Made by a program: the position numbers and the translations under genes
The notes under the pieces: model-generated
Told to the model about the DNA's origin: nothing
Seen by the model: the letters and a program-made list of their open reading frames with translations, nothing else
Database searches by the model: none
Assembly: GCA_001972305.1 (NCBI GenBank)
Contig: BDDD01000982.1
Span: forward strand, 156,671 to 220,670
Length of the DNA stretch: 64,000 nt
DNA from: Cephalotus follicularis
Taxonomy: Eukaryota > Streptophyta > Magnoliopsida > Oxalidales > Cephalotaceae
Reading direction: 5' to 3'
Part shown: positions 1-11,802 of the stretch, piece by piece
Layout: each line of letters starts with the position of its first letter
Position numbering within the stretch: the first letter of the stretch is position 1

Positions 1-12
1 CTGCTGTAGTGT

Positions 13-419
13 TGTAACAACCCGATTCTTAACCACATGAGAAATTGTCCGCTTTTGTCCCACGCAGAACATACAGAGCCCATACATCTGTGTTTCCACG
101 TGGCCCATCACGGTTTTGTCCTAATTCATGGATTGGTCAGACTTCCCAGGAGGTCACCCATCCTGGTTTTGCCCTGAGCGCAGCACACTTAACTTTGGAG
201 TTTCCACTAACTCCTCAGCCAATCCATCAAAAGGCGTCTCATGTAATTAGGTTCAAGGATCATTTCTTATATAACACAACCATACTTTCCCCCATTTCGA
301 TGGATCCGGTTCATTCCTATCACAAGGGCGGCTCCATCTCATGGATAGGCCTTTCCTCTTGGTGGCTTCATCTCATGGATAGCTCTTTCCTCTTGCCCAC
401 TCTTAAGTGGGGTGTCACA
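13..419 (-). repeat. Cassandra-like 3' LTR
   Basis: 407 bp, TG...CA ends on the - strand, followed by the AGTGT duplication at 8-12. It contains the 5S-derived block at about 139-208. A weak purine-rich stretch, with GGCGGAAG in it, lies in the centre just before this LTR on the - strand and may act as the polypurine tract. Confidence 0.9.
139..208 (-). promoter_or_regulatory. 5S rRNA-derived Pol III promoter block in Cassandra 3' LTR
   Basis: Read on the - strand, this segment follows the 3' two-thirds of plant 5S rRNA. An A-box-like segment AAGTTAAGTGTGCT lies at 182-195 and a full C-box, GGATGGGTGACC then TCCTGGGAAGTC, at 140-163. The stretch between them has diverged. In known Cassandra elements this block keeps RNA polymerase III promoter elements; activity here is inference. 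Confidence 0.88.
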
Positions 420-475
420 GGCCTACCAGCTTCCGCCTGGTTCGTCCCCGAACCATATCTACTGGAGGGGGTCCG

Positions 476-487
476 TCTCTGATACCA
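476..487 (-). other. Cassandra primer-binding site (iMet tRNA)
   Basis: On the - strand this reads TGGTATCAGAGA, 11 of 12 matching the usual plant TGGTATCAGAGC. It lies two bases inside the 5' LTR, as expected for first-strand priming. Confidence 0.85.
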
Positions 488-489
488 AT

Positions 490-896
490 TGTAACGACCC
501 GATCCTTAACCACATGAGAAATTGTCCGCTTTTGTCCCACGCAGAACATACAGAGCCCATACATCTGTGTTTCCACGTGGCCTATCACGGTTTTGTCCTA
601 ATTCATGAATTGGTCAAACTTCCCAGGAGGTCACCCATCCTGGTTTTGCCCTGAGCGCAGCACGCTTAACTTTGGAGTTTTCACTAACTCCTCAGCCAAT
701 CCATCAAAAGGCGCCTCATGTAATTAGGTTCAAGGATCATTTCTTATATAGCACAGCCATACTTTCCCCCATTTCGATGGATCCGGTTCATTCCTATCAC
801 AAGGACGGCTCCATCTCATGGATAGCCCTTTCCTCTTGGTGGCTTCATCTCATGGATAGCCCTTTCGTCTTGCCCACTCTTAAGTGGGGTGTCACA
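490..896 (-). repeat. Cassandra-like 5' LTR
   Basis: 407 bp, about 96-97% identical by eye to the other LTR. It is bounded by AGTGT at 897-901 and by the primer site at 476-487. Contains the second 5S-derived block at about 616-685. Confidence 0.9.
616..685 (-). promoter_or_regulatory. 5S rRNA-derived Pol III promoter block in Cassandra 5' LTR
   Basis: Same block 477 bp further on. The A-box is at 659-672 (AAGTTAAGCGTGCT, which matches genuine plant 5S better than the other copy) and the C-box at 617-640 with one change at its last base. In the 5' LTR this is the copy that could drive Pol III transcription. Confidence 0.88.
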
Positions 897-1320
897 AGTG
901 TGTAGATCGGAAAATTTGGAGCCCATTTTTGGCGCAATCGGAGCCCCGGTGTGTTGGCTGGAATATGGCCAGAGTTCTAGTGGTGACTGTATTTGATTCC
1001 TATGCGTAGAATGTAACGGAAATGTATTGGGTATGCAGTGTGAAGAAGTGGCCAAGGAGAGGAGGTTTCTGAACTCAATTGCTAATTGGTAGGTTATACT
1101 ATATTGCTTCCATTCATGCATTTGAATGAATTGTATGGATTGATCTGGTTGTTAATTGATTGTTATGGTTATGCACGATTGATTATATGATAAAGGGATA
1201 GATACGGGTACTGGGTGTTGTTTATAAATTGTTTTATTGCAATTGAAATGAATTTCATGGATTTTGGACATAGTTTCACTGATTTGAGAACTATTTTGCA
1301 AATTATATTTTTGTCAAACT

Positions 1321-1505
1321 GTCGATGCTTTATGCTTTCAAAACTAAACCGGTCGACACTTTACATTTTCAAAATTGAACCCATTGTCACTTTTGATTCT
1401 TTCCTTTTAAACCAGCGACGCTTAATATTAAGCATCGGCACCCAACACAGAGAATCGATGCTTAGGTGCTAAGCGTCGATGCCTAGTGCTAAGCATTGAC
1501 GCCTA
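1321..1505 (+). repeat. GTCGAC-core palindrome cluster, L1 copy A
   Basis: About seven degenerate copies of an AAGCGTCGACGCTT-like word (for example GGTCGACACTT, AAGCGTCGATGCC, AAGCATCGGC), 20-70 bp apart. Many differ from the palindrome by C-to-T or G-to-A at CpG. Confidence 0.8.
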
Positions 1506-1598
1506 ATGCCCTGCCTTAGGCAAATTTCACTGTTTTGCATAGTTTTTGATTTCAATCAGTTTTCTCCCCAAAAGGAATCCATAGGAAGCCTCCCTAAG

Positions 1599-2339
1599 TG
1601 TGATGACCCGAATTTCCAGTAAATATAATAATTATGGAAAGACGATTGCTATTGTGTAAATTGGCAGATATTTCGAGGGACCCGTAGTATGACCCTACGC
1701 TCAGGGATTCGGGGGGGCAGCGCCCCCGGAAGAAAATTTTAATTGGCTAAGTGATGAGAAGGAAAACTGTCTAAAGCGCCGACAGTTCCACTTGAAGCGC
1801 CGACGCTTTGGTAGTGGCGGTCGACTCTTTGACCCCTTCTATCTGCACTTTAAACCAGTGCAAGGGTAAATTGGACAAAGCCCTCAAACCGTCGACGCTT
1901 AGGGATAAAGAGTCGACGCTTTGGGTAAAGGTCGATGTCATAATTTTAAACGTCGACGCATTGAAGATTAATGTGTCAGTTGACTTGGACGAAGACTTAA
2001 AGCGTCGACGCTTTGTAAGAAAGCGTCAGCGCTTTAGTCAGGATAGAGGTGAAAAAAACTCAGGTAAAGGCTGTGACAGTCGACGCTTAAAGGTAAAGAG
2101 TTTAGGAACGATCATGATAATGAGAATATGATATTTTTGTTTCAAAGATGTAAGTATATGCGATCCTGTGAAGTTATTGAGTAATAATATTAGGTTTTAA
2201 ATCTAAGCCAAGATTTTATGATATGAAATGGATCGTTAAATGGTTAAACGATTTGACGGTCAAAGGTTACACCCACGTAACGCACCGATCTTCGGAGCTC
2301 GCTTTGAGCATAAAGTGGACTCGGGTCGGGGGCGCTACA
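1599..2339 (+). mobile_element. L2 copy A: solo LTR with internal deletion
   Basis: Starts TGTGATGACCCG, ends GGGGGCGCTACA, and is flanked by a perfect 5-bp duplication CTAAG (1594-1598 and 2340-2344). The L1 sequence reads straight across it. It matches both ends of L2 copy B (29876-32164) but is 741 bp against 2289 bp, so about 1.5 kb has been lost from the middle. It holds a GC-rich inverted repeat at 1713-1727 and a cluster of GTCGAC-core palindromes at about 1776-2095. No coding sequence. Confidence 0.9.
1776..2095 (+). repeat. GTCGAC-core palindrome cluster, L2 copy A
   Basis: About ten copies, including intact AAGCGTCGACGCTTT, spaced about 20-45 bp. Confidence 0.88.
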
Positions 2340-2496
2340 CTAAGGCCTTGTAACCTATGGGAATCCTTTTTAACATCTTTGATTTCTAAATTGATCTTCC
2401 AAAGCAAACTTTTAAGAGAGAAGTTTTATAAAAGTGGTTTTATAAGAGAGAAGTGATTTGCAAAAATGGTTAGGATTGTTTCATCGTGACATCTAG

Positions 2497-4827
2497 TGTA
2501 ATAACCGCAATTTCAATTAATGTATATTGTATACAATGATGAATAAAATATACATTATATTAAGATTTAATGTCCAATTACTATATAAATTGGGGTTATT
2601 GAATTGTTGGGTTTGATCTGAAATGCAAATGTGGTAAAATACACTTAACAAACCAAAACCAGCCTCAAATACCCGACTGTCACAGGGTAACAACTGACTG
2701 TTTTGATTCAGGGAGTGACAGTCAACTATCACAGGGCAACAGTCGACTGGTCTATCTCAGACAGGTGTCTGTGCATGGTGTGAAACAAGGCAGGGCAGAT
2801 GATGACAGGTTTTCTAACCGTATCATGCAAGAAGGATGCGTGTCACTAGCTGCCTTAACATGCAAGGGTGGTGCCTTGCATGTGCTCTATTCCAACTGCA
2901 GACCTGTAACCTGCAAGATAGAAATTGGAAGAAGAAAAGTGAGAATCATGCATGTGAGAGAGAGAAAGTAAATGTTGGGATTGTAGTTATGGAATCTGCC
3001 GATTTCATAAGCTTATAAACCTTCTATATATCAGCTTTGAAGAGCTTGATATGAGTGTTAGAAAAACACTGAGGATAGAAAAATGAATGAGAGAATAGTT
3101 GGTGCTTGCATGTTGAAGTTGGGAGGTTCTAAGAGTGACTAAAACTTTGGTTTTCCAGGTAAGCTTTCAATTCTGGTTATTGTTGAAGTTATAGTCACTG
3201 ATTTCGGCCTACATGGCTACTGTCCATGCATTTATAGCTTTAAGGATAGCATTTGAGGTAGGGCTACTGACATGTTTTTGCAGATATTATATGTATAACA
3301 TGTCTAGATAATTTCTCTGTGATTGCATGTTATCATTTTGGTTGAATTGGAAGTTGAACATGCATACTATGTTTTGGTTAAACTGCTGCCTGACGTTTTC
3401 TGGACAAAAACAATCGACTGTCGAACCTAACAGTCGATTGCTCAATGTAAACAGCCGACTGTTAAGGACAAATAGTCGACTGCTTAATGACAACAGCTGG
3501 CTATTCTTATGAACAACCGACTGTTAAGAGACAAATTACTGATATTAACTGTTGTTTAGGCTTAAGTGATATATAATTACCCTGGCCTCCGCATTGGATG
3601 ATTGTAACATTCAATCCTTGCCATAGGTAGTTATATTTAAAATATTAAACAACTTATGGATCCCTTGTATGAATTGTGTAAGAACGACTATGGTTGTGCT
3701 TAGATACTTTATTGAATCCTTGAATTGCTATTGTTCTTGTTCTTAAGCTGCTATATTATGCTGCTGTTATAAGATAATGTATGTGTTCAAAACACTATTG
3801 TCTCACTTAATTTCAAGGATTAAACCAACTAGTTCTATAAGCACAAATATGGATTTTCTTACTATTGTTTTCCAAATGAAAACTTACTATCACTAAGTTA
3901 CTGATTTTCCTCCAATGAGAGGTACCACTACTGTTTTGAATACTCTTTCCTCCAAAAGAGAGGTATGGTCACTGAACTGTTAAATGTTTCTAAAAGAAAA
4001 TAATTACTATATTGCATATTATAGATATATGTAATATTGCTACTGAATTGATTGACTTGTTTGTCTATGTTGTTTCCATTAGTCGAGTGATAGGAGACAT
4101 CACTGGCTCCGGGGTGGTCCTATGTGCCAGGAGTTGGCTAGAGCCTCCACCAAACTTATCTGTGATACAGATCCTGATTGTTACCTGGCCGCTAAATCCT
4201 GGCAGAATTGTTACCTGATCTATCATCCTCGGAGTGTAGGGTGATAGTTCGGTGGTGCGCAGTTGGTGCTAGGAGTTAGCGACATGTGACACCCAAACCA
4301 CTGTATTGATTGATTTTACCCGTGTGCGGTATTCTTGAATTGTATTGTCTATGGCCACTTGGCGTGATTGATCATATATTGGAATACTTACATATATATG
4401 TTATTTCAAATAACTGACAAGCATGTTACATTTATATATTCCTTCTCATGCATTATTCCTACTTAGCCAAGTGAGGACAACGGCTAACCCCCTACAATTT
4501 CAGATTAAGTGAAGGTGTTCGGGGAAGTGCTGCTGAAGCTTTATTGAAGAGCTTCTATCTTGCTTAAGGTTGTTATTTACTATGTCTGGTATTGTAATAA
4601 CGATCATACTCTGTTGTTGTTATTTTACATTTCAAATATGCAAAGGATAACTTGTTCTGTATCGTGTAAGCATGTAGTATGGGCTGCGTGCGGATAACTA
4701 TTTAATTATAATCTAGCAATGAAATGCTTCCGCTTATGTTAATGAATGTTGATTACTGTTGAATGCTGGATTATTATTATAGCTGATATCTCCATATATG
4801 TTGTCTTGTGGAAAGTGGGGTGTGAGA
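2497..4827 (+). mobile_element. L3: solo LTR, 2.3 kb
   Basis: Starts TGTAATAACCGC and ends GTGGGGTGTGAGA, which looks like a mutated GTGACA end. The flanks TCTAG (2492-2496) and TCTCG (4828-4832) are a target duplication with one change, and L1 sequence continues on both sides. Layout resembles the G2 and G3 LTRs: palindrome clusters near 2670-2756 and 3412-3530, a conserved block CTTAGCCAAGTGAGGAC at 4462-4478, and a GTAGTATGGG block near 4675. No primer site or coding region, so a solo LTR. Confidence 0.83.
2668..3530 (+). repeat. CAGTCGACTG-type palindromes, L3 (two clusters)
   Basis: Clusters at about 2668-2756 and 3412-3530 with ACAGTCGACTG-like words. Same GTCGAC core as in other families but with different arms. 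Confidence 0.83.
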
Positions 4828-5288
4828 TCTCGACGCGGATATCCTAGTTGGACTTCCTCCCTATGACTTTACAAACTTCGATAGGGACCAACAAATGATT
4901 ATCGAAATATTTATCGAAATGTTTATCAAAAGAAATGATTATCGAAATAGTTATCGAAATGTTTTTAAAATAGTTTGAAGGGTGTGGATTGTATGTGATC
5001 CTTTTTATTGGGCCCCTATAATTTCTTCATTAAAATGGCATGATTTTGGGTTACGGGTATTACGGGTTACGACTATGATAGTTATTGTTTGAGACCTAAC
5101 GAGATAACCCATTCAGACCCTCATCTCCGTCCTGAAGGTCAAGAATGTTAGACCACATCATATAGTATGAATATTAGTAGTGTTCACCCCACTTCGTGGG
5201 AGGACCAATATTAGTAGTGTTTACCGCGCTTCGTGGGAGGACCAATATGAAAGGTGTGGTCAATGTTATCTCAACCCTACTCTTCTAT

Positions 5289-7247
5289 TGTAACACCCAC
5301 GATCTGTGGGAGTCACCACAGGTGCATATAACGGAAACTAAACATGACATATCATATTAAAACGTTCATTTTATTAAAAACGTGATGGTTTAAAGCATAA
5401 CCAAAAACATATCGAAACTGAACATCAACAGAAACTTATTCAAAATGAAAAAGTCATAAACTGAAATAACACATTGTTTAATAAATGGTTCCACTATGAC
5501 CACATAAACATAAAGGGATCTGCTATAAGACGATCCACAGACATATGGGAGTAACTCTCATCACATATTTCCCCTTGCTCCTGATAACCGGCCGCATGGA
5601 AACAAAAACGCGGCTGAGCAAACCTCAATACGGATATAGAATATAAAAATAGTAAACGATATTTTAAAGCAGGAAGATTTCCAAAAGTACATTAAAATTG
5701 AAATCTTAAGCAATAAAATAGTTTAAACATACTTAGTAAATGCCCACGGCAAAACATATAAAACAAGTTCATAACTTGATACCATAAAGTGTACCTTTTC
5801 AAAACATCGGATCAATAACTGAGCACCAAAACCCATAACATATCAGAAACCCATAGTAGCAAGGGGTTCGCGACACCGACATTGCCAAAAGAACTGCAGT
5901 ATATGGCACTACACATACAATTCTCATATCCCAAAACATATCCCAATAACATATAACTAGGATCGATCCATACGCCTCTATCCCAAATCCTATCTAAGGA
6001 TATCCCTGAGAGACGCCGTAAACGAATCACACCGTTACGGAAAGTGTCATGCCCCCGTGCCAGGCTCACAACATGCCTATGGTACCCCCATAGGTGGTTA
6101 TAAAAGCTCAGTATTTCACCATTTCCAAAAATATGATTTCATCAAATCATTTTAAAATAAAAATGTTTCCCAAACCATTACCATAAATCGTACTCAAACG
6201 ATATAGTTTTACATACTTTCATAATCAGAAAAATCAACTCATTTAATTTCACAATAAAGAGATGATTGCATATCATTTCGTAAATACATCATAACTGATT
6301 TCATAAAGTCAGAATATTTACTTCATAAAATATCAAATGACTTTATTTCCAAAAACCCAAATATACGGAATTCATAAACCAAAAGGAAGCATATTCATAA
6401 ACCGAGTGATAACAAAACCAGAATCTGTATTTAATCTCAAACAGAACTGAAACAGTAAGAATGTGTCAAGAAACGAAAATCCGTACCTTGTGCGATCATA
6501 GACTAACTTACGAATATCAGGAAATTTAATTTGTTGCACGTAGCACACTAATCTATTCAACATAACAATGTTCAAATAAGGGTCTAAAATTCATTTTGAG
6601 CATAAAACAGAATCATAATGATGTTTACGATAGACCCGGATCATCAGAAGAATAAACGGATGAAAACAGAAGTTTGCAGGACAAACCAGCCAACTGTTTC
6701 AAACATGCAGTCGACTAACAAGGAGTGGCAGTCGACTACACAACAGGGCCAGTCGACTACTCAACCTGGATTTGCAGACAGTCGATTGGATCAGGGGTCC
6801 AGTCGACTACTCAACACAAGACAGTCGACTGTTTGTACAATGCAGTCGACTACTCAAACTAGACAATCGACTTGTTCATACGGGCAGTCGATTGTTCTGG
6901 GTATCAGAACAGCAGTTCAGTGCGATTTGTGCAATTTTAGCAACCAAGACTTGGATTTTTCAACATTAGAAGGTTACCAACATGCAAAACAACTTCGTAT
7001 GACATGTAAAACATTGTTACAACACAGAATTCGACAAAGGCATGTTGACAGAAAATTTCTTCAATGTGACAGGGACTTTAAACCATGGAATACCAATACT
7101 CAATTCAATTCTGTCCACTTATCATGTTTACATGCATCAAAGCCAGTTTATATAACTCTTCCTAGATGCCTACAGATGACTGCTAACACATAATTACTTG
7201 ACAGAAGAACAAGGATACCGAAACCATAACTAAAACAATCTCTAGCC
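5289..7247 (-). repeat. G1 3' LTR, 5'-truncated
   Basis: Matches 11803-13761 of the 5' LTR with scattered changes, then breaks abruptly at 7246-7247 into pol sequence. The 793 bp corresponding to 13762-14554 are missing. Contains a cluster of CAGTCGACTA-type motifs at about 6685-6900. Long reading frames here are open only because of that repeat. Confidence 0.9.
6685..6900 (+). repeat. CAGTCGACTA-type cluster, G1 3' LTR
   Basis: About ten copies of CAGTCGACT spaced about 15-35 bp. The mirrored cluster in the 5' LTR is at 13203-13420. Confidence 0.88.
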
Positions 7248-8280
7248 TCCTCATCATAAGATAAATCCTCCCGAATGCTGTCCAAAGAATAGTGGACCAC
7301 GTGTAGTGGATGAAACTGATAACCCCTCAACAAGGACACATGGAACACATCATGAACATGAGATAGCTGTGGAGGCAAAGCTAACCGATACGCAACTGCG
7401 CCAACCATCTCCAGAACTTCAAATGGTAAACTGAGGACTCAACTTTCCCTTCAGTCCAAACCGTCGAACGCCTTTCCAAGGTGAAACTTTTAAGAACACA
7501 TGTTCACCCACTTTGAACTCCAAATCTTTTCGATGTTTGTCTGCATAACTCTACTGTCTAGATTGAGCCGTCTTCAACCTCTCCCTTGCGATTGCCACTT
7601 TCTCAGTAGTAATTCGTACTAGCTCTGGCCCCTTGATAACTCTTTCTCCGACTTCATCCCAGCATGTCGGAGCTCGACATTTCCTCCCATAAAGAGCTTC
7701 AAACGGAGCCATACGAATACTAGCATGCAAACTATTATTGTAGGCAAACTCTACTAGACTCAAATACTCATCCCAGCTTCCAGTCCAGTCCAAAGCACAA
7801 GACCTCAACATGTCTTCTAAGGTCTGAATGGTCCTCTCGGTCTGCCCATCTGTCTGTGGATGGAAAGCTGTACTGAAATTTAGCCTAGTATCCCAAGCTT
7901 TCTGAAACCCCTTCCAGAACCGTGAAGTGAAACGGGGATCCCTATCCGAAACAATAGATACAGAGTCCCATGAAGTCTCACAATCTCACGCTGGACATCT
8001 TCCGCCAAACGGTCCACAGAAAAATCCTCTCGAATTGCCAAGAAATGAGTTGATTTGATCAATCGATCCACAACAACCCAAATAGCATCGTTTCTCCTGT
8101 GAGTTCTCGGCAAGCCTGTAACAAAATCCATTGCAATACTCTCCCATTTCCATACCGGAACTTCTAAGGGCTGTAACAAACCACTAGCTCGCTGGTGTTC
8201 GATCTTAACCTGCTGACAAACCAAACACTTCCCGACAAATTCTGCTACATCCCTCTTCATTCTACTCCACCAGAAATTCT
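7248..8280 (-). pseudogene. G1 integrase remnant
   Basis: Fragments in different frames carry a degraded zinc-binding region with CLVCQQ, the catalytic-core start with WESIAMDFVTGLP (first catalytic Asp), then at 7551-7811 the later core with [19 protein letters not shown] and CWDEVGE, and at 7250-7405 the LALPP and VHDVFHVS region that precedes the chromodomain in chromoviruses. The frame ends in YDEE, exactly where the deletion joins the 3' LTR, so a chromodomain, if once present, is gone. Frameshifts near 8270, 7960 and 7540. Not functional. Confidence 0.9.
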
Positions 8281-8283
8281 CCT

Positions 8284-9273
8284 TTAAGTACCCGGATGTA
8301 TAGAGAATGGAGAGCTATGCACTTCAGACAAGACAACATCTCTGATAGAAGTATCTATCGGAACACACAACCGACTACACAACCAGATCACTCCATGCTC
8401 ATCCACACGGAACTCTGACTGTTTACCCTTTTCAACATTCTGAACTAAGGCCCAAAGCTCGCCATCATCACTCTGAGCTGCCTTAATTCGAGATATAAGA
8501 GTAGGCTCCATACACATGCCAGCCATATATCCATCTGAACCCCGAACAAACAGATTCAAATCCAATCGCTCCATATCTGCTATCAAATGCGACTGTGTAA
8601 CCAAAGCCGCCACACTCCCAGATCTCTTCCTACTCAGAGCATCATCCACCACGTTTGCTTTACCAGGGTGGTACTGAATATTCAGATCGTAATCCTTCAG
8701 AAGCTCTAACCAACGTCTCTGACGCATAGTCAACTCTTTTTGCGTGAAGATGTACTTGAGACTCTTATGATCAGTAAAGACTTCACAAGTTTCTCCATAC
8801 AAGTAGTGCCTCCAAATCTTCAGTGCAAACACAACTGCCGCCAACTCGAGATCATGTGTAGGGTAATTCAACTCATAAGGCTTCAACTGTCTCGAAGCAT
8901 ATGCTATCACATGACCATGCTGCATCAGAACACAACCCAAACCCTTTTTAGAAGCATCACTAAAAATCTGGTATCCTCCCGACCCAGACGGTAAACGGAG
9001 AATCGGTGCAGACACAAGATCGTTCTTTAAATTCTCGAAGCTTGCTTCCCGTTCATCATTCCACACAAACTTCGCTCCTTTCCTCATAAGCTGAGTTAGT
9101 GGCAAGGCTATAGAGGAGAAGCCTTCCACGAACCGCCTATAGTAACCAGCTAAACCCAGAAAGCTCCTAACTTCTGATACTGTAGGAGGTCTCGGCCATT
9201 TATTAATAGCTTCAACCTTAGCAGGATCCACAGAAATCCCTTCCGCTGTAACCACATGGCCTAAAAACGCCAC
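8284..9273 (-). pseudogene. G1 reverse transcriptase C-terminus and RNase H
   Basis: A 329-codon frame. It opens with [10 protein letters not shown] and the RT connection ([12 protein letters not shown]), then RNase H with the [15 protein letters not shown] segment and [10 protein letters not shown], then the linker [16 protein letters not shown]; the usual VADALSR motif has become VDDALSR. It ends at the start of the integrase zinc-binding domain ([10 protein letters not shown]), where a small deletion shifts the frame. A stop separates it from the preceding RT segment. The RNase H portion is the best-preserved part of G1. Confidence 0.9.
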
Positions 9274-10480
9274 CTATTCCAACCAGAACTCACATTTCAA
9301 AAACTTTGCGTATAGCTGATTCTTCCTCAGATTGCCAAGCACTATACGAAGTTGATCTTCATGTTCTTCCTTCGATTTCGAATACACAAGGATATCATCG
9401 ATGAACACAATCACAAAGCGATCCAGAAACTCATGAAAAACCCGATTCATTAAGTCCATGAAGCCCAAACGGCATCACCAGAAATTCATAATGCCCATAC
9501 CGTGTGCGAAAAGCGGTCTTAGGTACATCTTCATCTTTTATCCGTAACTGATGATATCCAGACCTCAAATCAATCTTAGAAAAATACCGTGCACCTTGGA
9601 GTTGATCAAACAGGTCATCAATCCTAGGCAAAGGGTATTTATTACGAACAATGATTCGATTCAGTTCTCTGTAGTCAATATGCAGTCTCATAGATCCGTC
9701 TTTCTTCTTCACAAACAAAACCGGAGCTCCCCACGGCGAAACACTCGGCTGTATAAAACCTCGATCTAACAACTCTTGCAACTGCTCTTTCAGCTCTTGC
9801 AATTCAAGTGGTGCCATCCTATACGGTGCTTTAGATATAGGTCCCGCCCCAGGAATGAGCTCAATGGTAAACTCCACTTCCTGTTGCGGTGGTAAACCCG
9901 GTAACTCCTCCAGAAACACATCAGAAAATTCTCTAACCACAGGATAATCTTCAAGGCGAGGCTCAACCTTTGAGATATCCTTCACAACAGCTAGAAACCC
10001 TTCGGCGCCCTTAGCTACTAACTTCTGAGCTTTCATAACAGATATGATCTTAACATATTTCATAGGCCGTGAACCCTGATAAACAAAATCAGGTCGATCC
10101 ACATCTCCGAGCAGAACCCTCCGAGCATGACAATCAATCGTAGCCCGATGGCGCTCTAACCAATCCATCCCCAGAATAACATCGAAATCATACATATCCA
10201 TAGGGAAAAGATTTGCATCACGAATCCGATCGTCAAAAACAATAGGACAAGCATAAAAACACTCAGATATCACAGCAGATGTCCCAATAGGGGTAGAAAG
10301 AACCAAAGCTGGATCAAACAACTGCGAAGGCATCCCAAGATGCCGAACAAAAGATCTCGCTACAACTGAGTGTGTCGATCCAGTATCATATAACACATAA
10401 GCTCTACGATTACCAACAGAAATAAAACCCGAAACCATACCTGGAGCATTAGCTGCCTGATGCGTCATAATTGCAAAGAC
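9274..10480 (-). pseudogene. G1 protease and reverse transcriptase
   Basis: In the 556-codon frame that begins at 11101, the aspartic protease motif YDTGSTHS is at about residues 238-245 and the flap-end motif VILGMDWL at about 308-315. RT follows: APYRMAP near 425, the first catalytic Asp in [12 protein letters not shown] near 511, and LVMPFG near 541-546. A frameshift near 9440-9470 breaks RT, and the FIDD catalytic segment continues in another frame at 9274-9468. Protease and RT residues themselves look intact. Confidence 0.92.
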
Positions 10481-11626
10481 TCGGCCTCCCACGTTGCGCT
10501 GCCCAACATTCGCTCCATTACCCTTCCTTTCCTTAGCACGAGGATCCTGACAATCCTTCACAAAGTGTCCCATCTGTCCACACACAAAACAGGATCCACT
10601 GAATTTATAACAGGTACCCACCGGGTGATACCTACCACAAGCATCACATATAGCAATCTGAACATCGGGGTTACCCCCATCAGCTCCCTGTGCATTCTTC
10701 GGATCATTTACCTGCTGACGCTGCTGATTACCATCTTTGTTCTGCTTATGATTCTTCTTATGCTGTTTACCTCCTCTGCCTTTGTTCCATGAACTGCCTT
10801 GACCCTTGCCCTGTTGTCCAGAATCTTGTTCACTCCTATACCGCTTCTTATCCCCTTCCTGACGTGCTGCCTGGAAGTCCAATCTCTCCAGCTCAATGTT
10901 TTTCGCAGCATTAGCAACTTCAGCGACATCCGCAAACCTAGAGTTTATCAGCTTTCCTCTAAACTGGTAATGTAGCTTCCACTTGAATTTTTCAGCTTGC
11001 TCTGATGCTGACCCAGCCGCGGATCCAGCAAACCAAGCTAATCTAGTGAAACGGGCCAAGAACTTCGAAACTGTTTCTCCATCCCTTTGCCTGGTGTTCA
11101 CAAATTCTCTAGCATAGGTCTCCTTATCAGCAGTGGGAAAATACTGCTGATAGAAGACTTCCTGGAAATCAGACCACGACAGAGAATCAGCATAACCATC
11201 ACCCTTAGCCGAATTCAGAGTATTCCACCGTTTCTGAGCATCCCCTTCTAGTATTTAAGCCGCCAACCTTACCTTCTGCTGATCATAACACCTCAGAACA
11301 TTAAAGATCTTCTCCATATGTGCTATCCAGTGTTCAGCTTCCACTGGTGTCACAGCCAAACTGAAAGACTGCGGCCTCTGTTTCTGAAACCGCTCAAGCC
11401 AAATATGAGTAGGTGTGCCATGCCTATCCCCAGTTTCCATATCCCTCTGAACCTCTGCCGGAGCATTCTCCTCAACAACTTGTTCTCGATTCTGTCATTG
11501 CATCACACAATTCACTTCCTGAGCAACTGCTTGACGAACCAACTCTTCCACAGAAGGCTCATTTCCAACTTCATTTCGAGCCCCAGCTGGTGCAGTTCTC
11601 TGAGGAGTGTTTCTTGTGCGTACCAT
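10481..11626 (-). pseudogene. G1 gag (capsid and zinc knuckle)
   Basis: The likely start is the ATG at 11626, about 160 bp after the primer site, opening MVRTRN. Two in-frame stops and a frame change break the N-terminal part (including one near 11497 and one near 11255). The capsid region has W...F...Y...Y spacing typical of the retrotransposon gag family around 11255-11101 and onward. A basic, Gln-rich linker leads to a CCHC zinc knuckle, [14 protein letters not shown], at about 10591-10550. Gag packages element RNA into particles. Confidence 0.85.
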
Positions 11627-11785
11627 CTACGAAAGAAACCGAAGCACATGATATCAAACCGAAACACAAAAATCAAAACAGAAAACATATCAGAATGCCC
11701 GAAAACATAACAGAACAGCCCTAACCCAAGTCTACCCAAGCTCACAGGTCAAACCTAGTTAGGTCTCCTAAGGAACAAAGCCTAT

Positions 11786-11797
11786 TCTCTTATACCA
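11786..11797 (-). other. G1 primer-binding site
   Basis: Reads TGGTATAAGAGA on the - strand, 10 of 12 matching the iMet complement TGGTATCAGAGC, five bases inside the 5' LTR. Confidence 0.75.
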
Positions 11798-11802
11798 TAA
11801 AC

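Larger units (their letters stand above)
13..896 (-). mobile_element. Cassandra-like TRIM retrotransposon, complete
   Basis: Two 407-bp direct repeats (13-419 and 490-896, period 477) enclose a 70-bp centre. On the - strand each LTR starts TGTGACACCCC and ends GTTACA, and the centre begins with a primer site complementary to initiator Met tRNA. A perfect 5-bp target duplication, AGTGT, lies at 8-12 and 897-901. Each LTR holds a 5S rRNA-derived block, the hallmark of Cassandra elements, which are non-coding and use host or other elements' proteins. The LTRs differ at about 14 positions by eye. The centre is very short for the family. The element sits inside L1 copy A. Confidence 0.92.

Noticed and set aside
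139..208. Genuine 5S rRNA gene
   Set aside because: Only the 3' part resembles 5S, the middle is diverged, and it repeats at the LTR period with a primer site and target duplications. It is a Cassandra LTR.
816..1121. 101-codon frame on the - strand
   Set aside because: It spans the edge of the Cassandra-like LTR and L1 sequence, so it cannot be an old gene.
6618..7193. 191-codon frame with QSTTQ-type repeats, and its relative at 13133-13372
   Set aside because: The repeats are translated CAGTCGACTA motifs in the G1 LTRs. The frame reads against G1 and matches no family.
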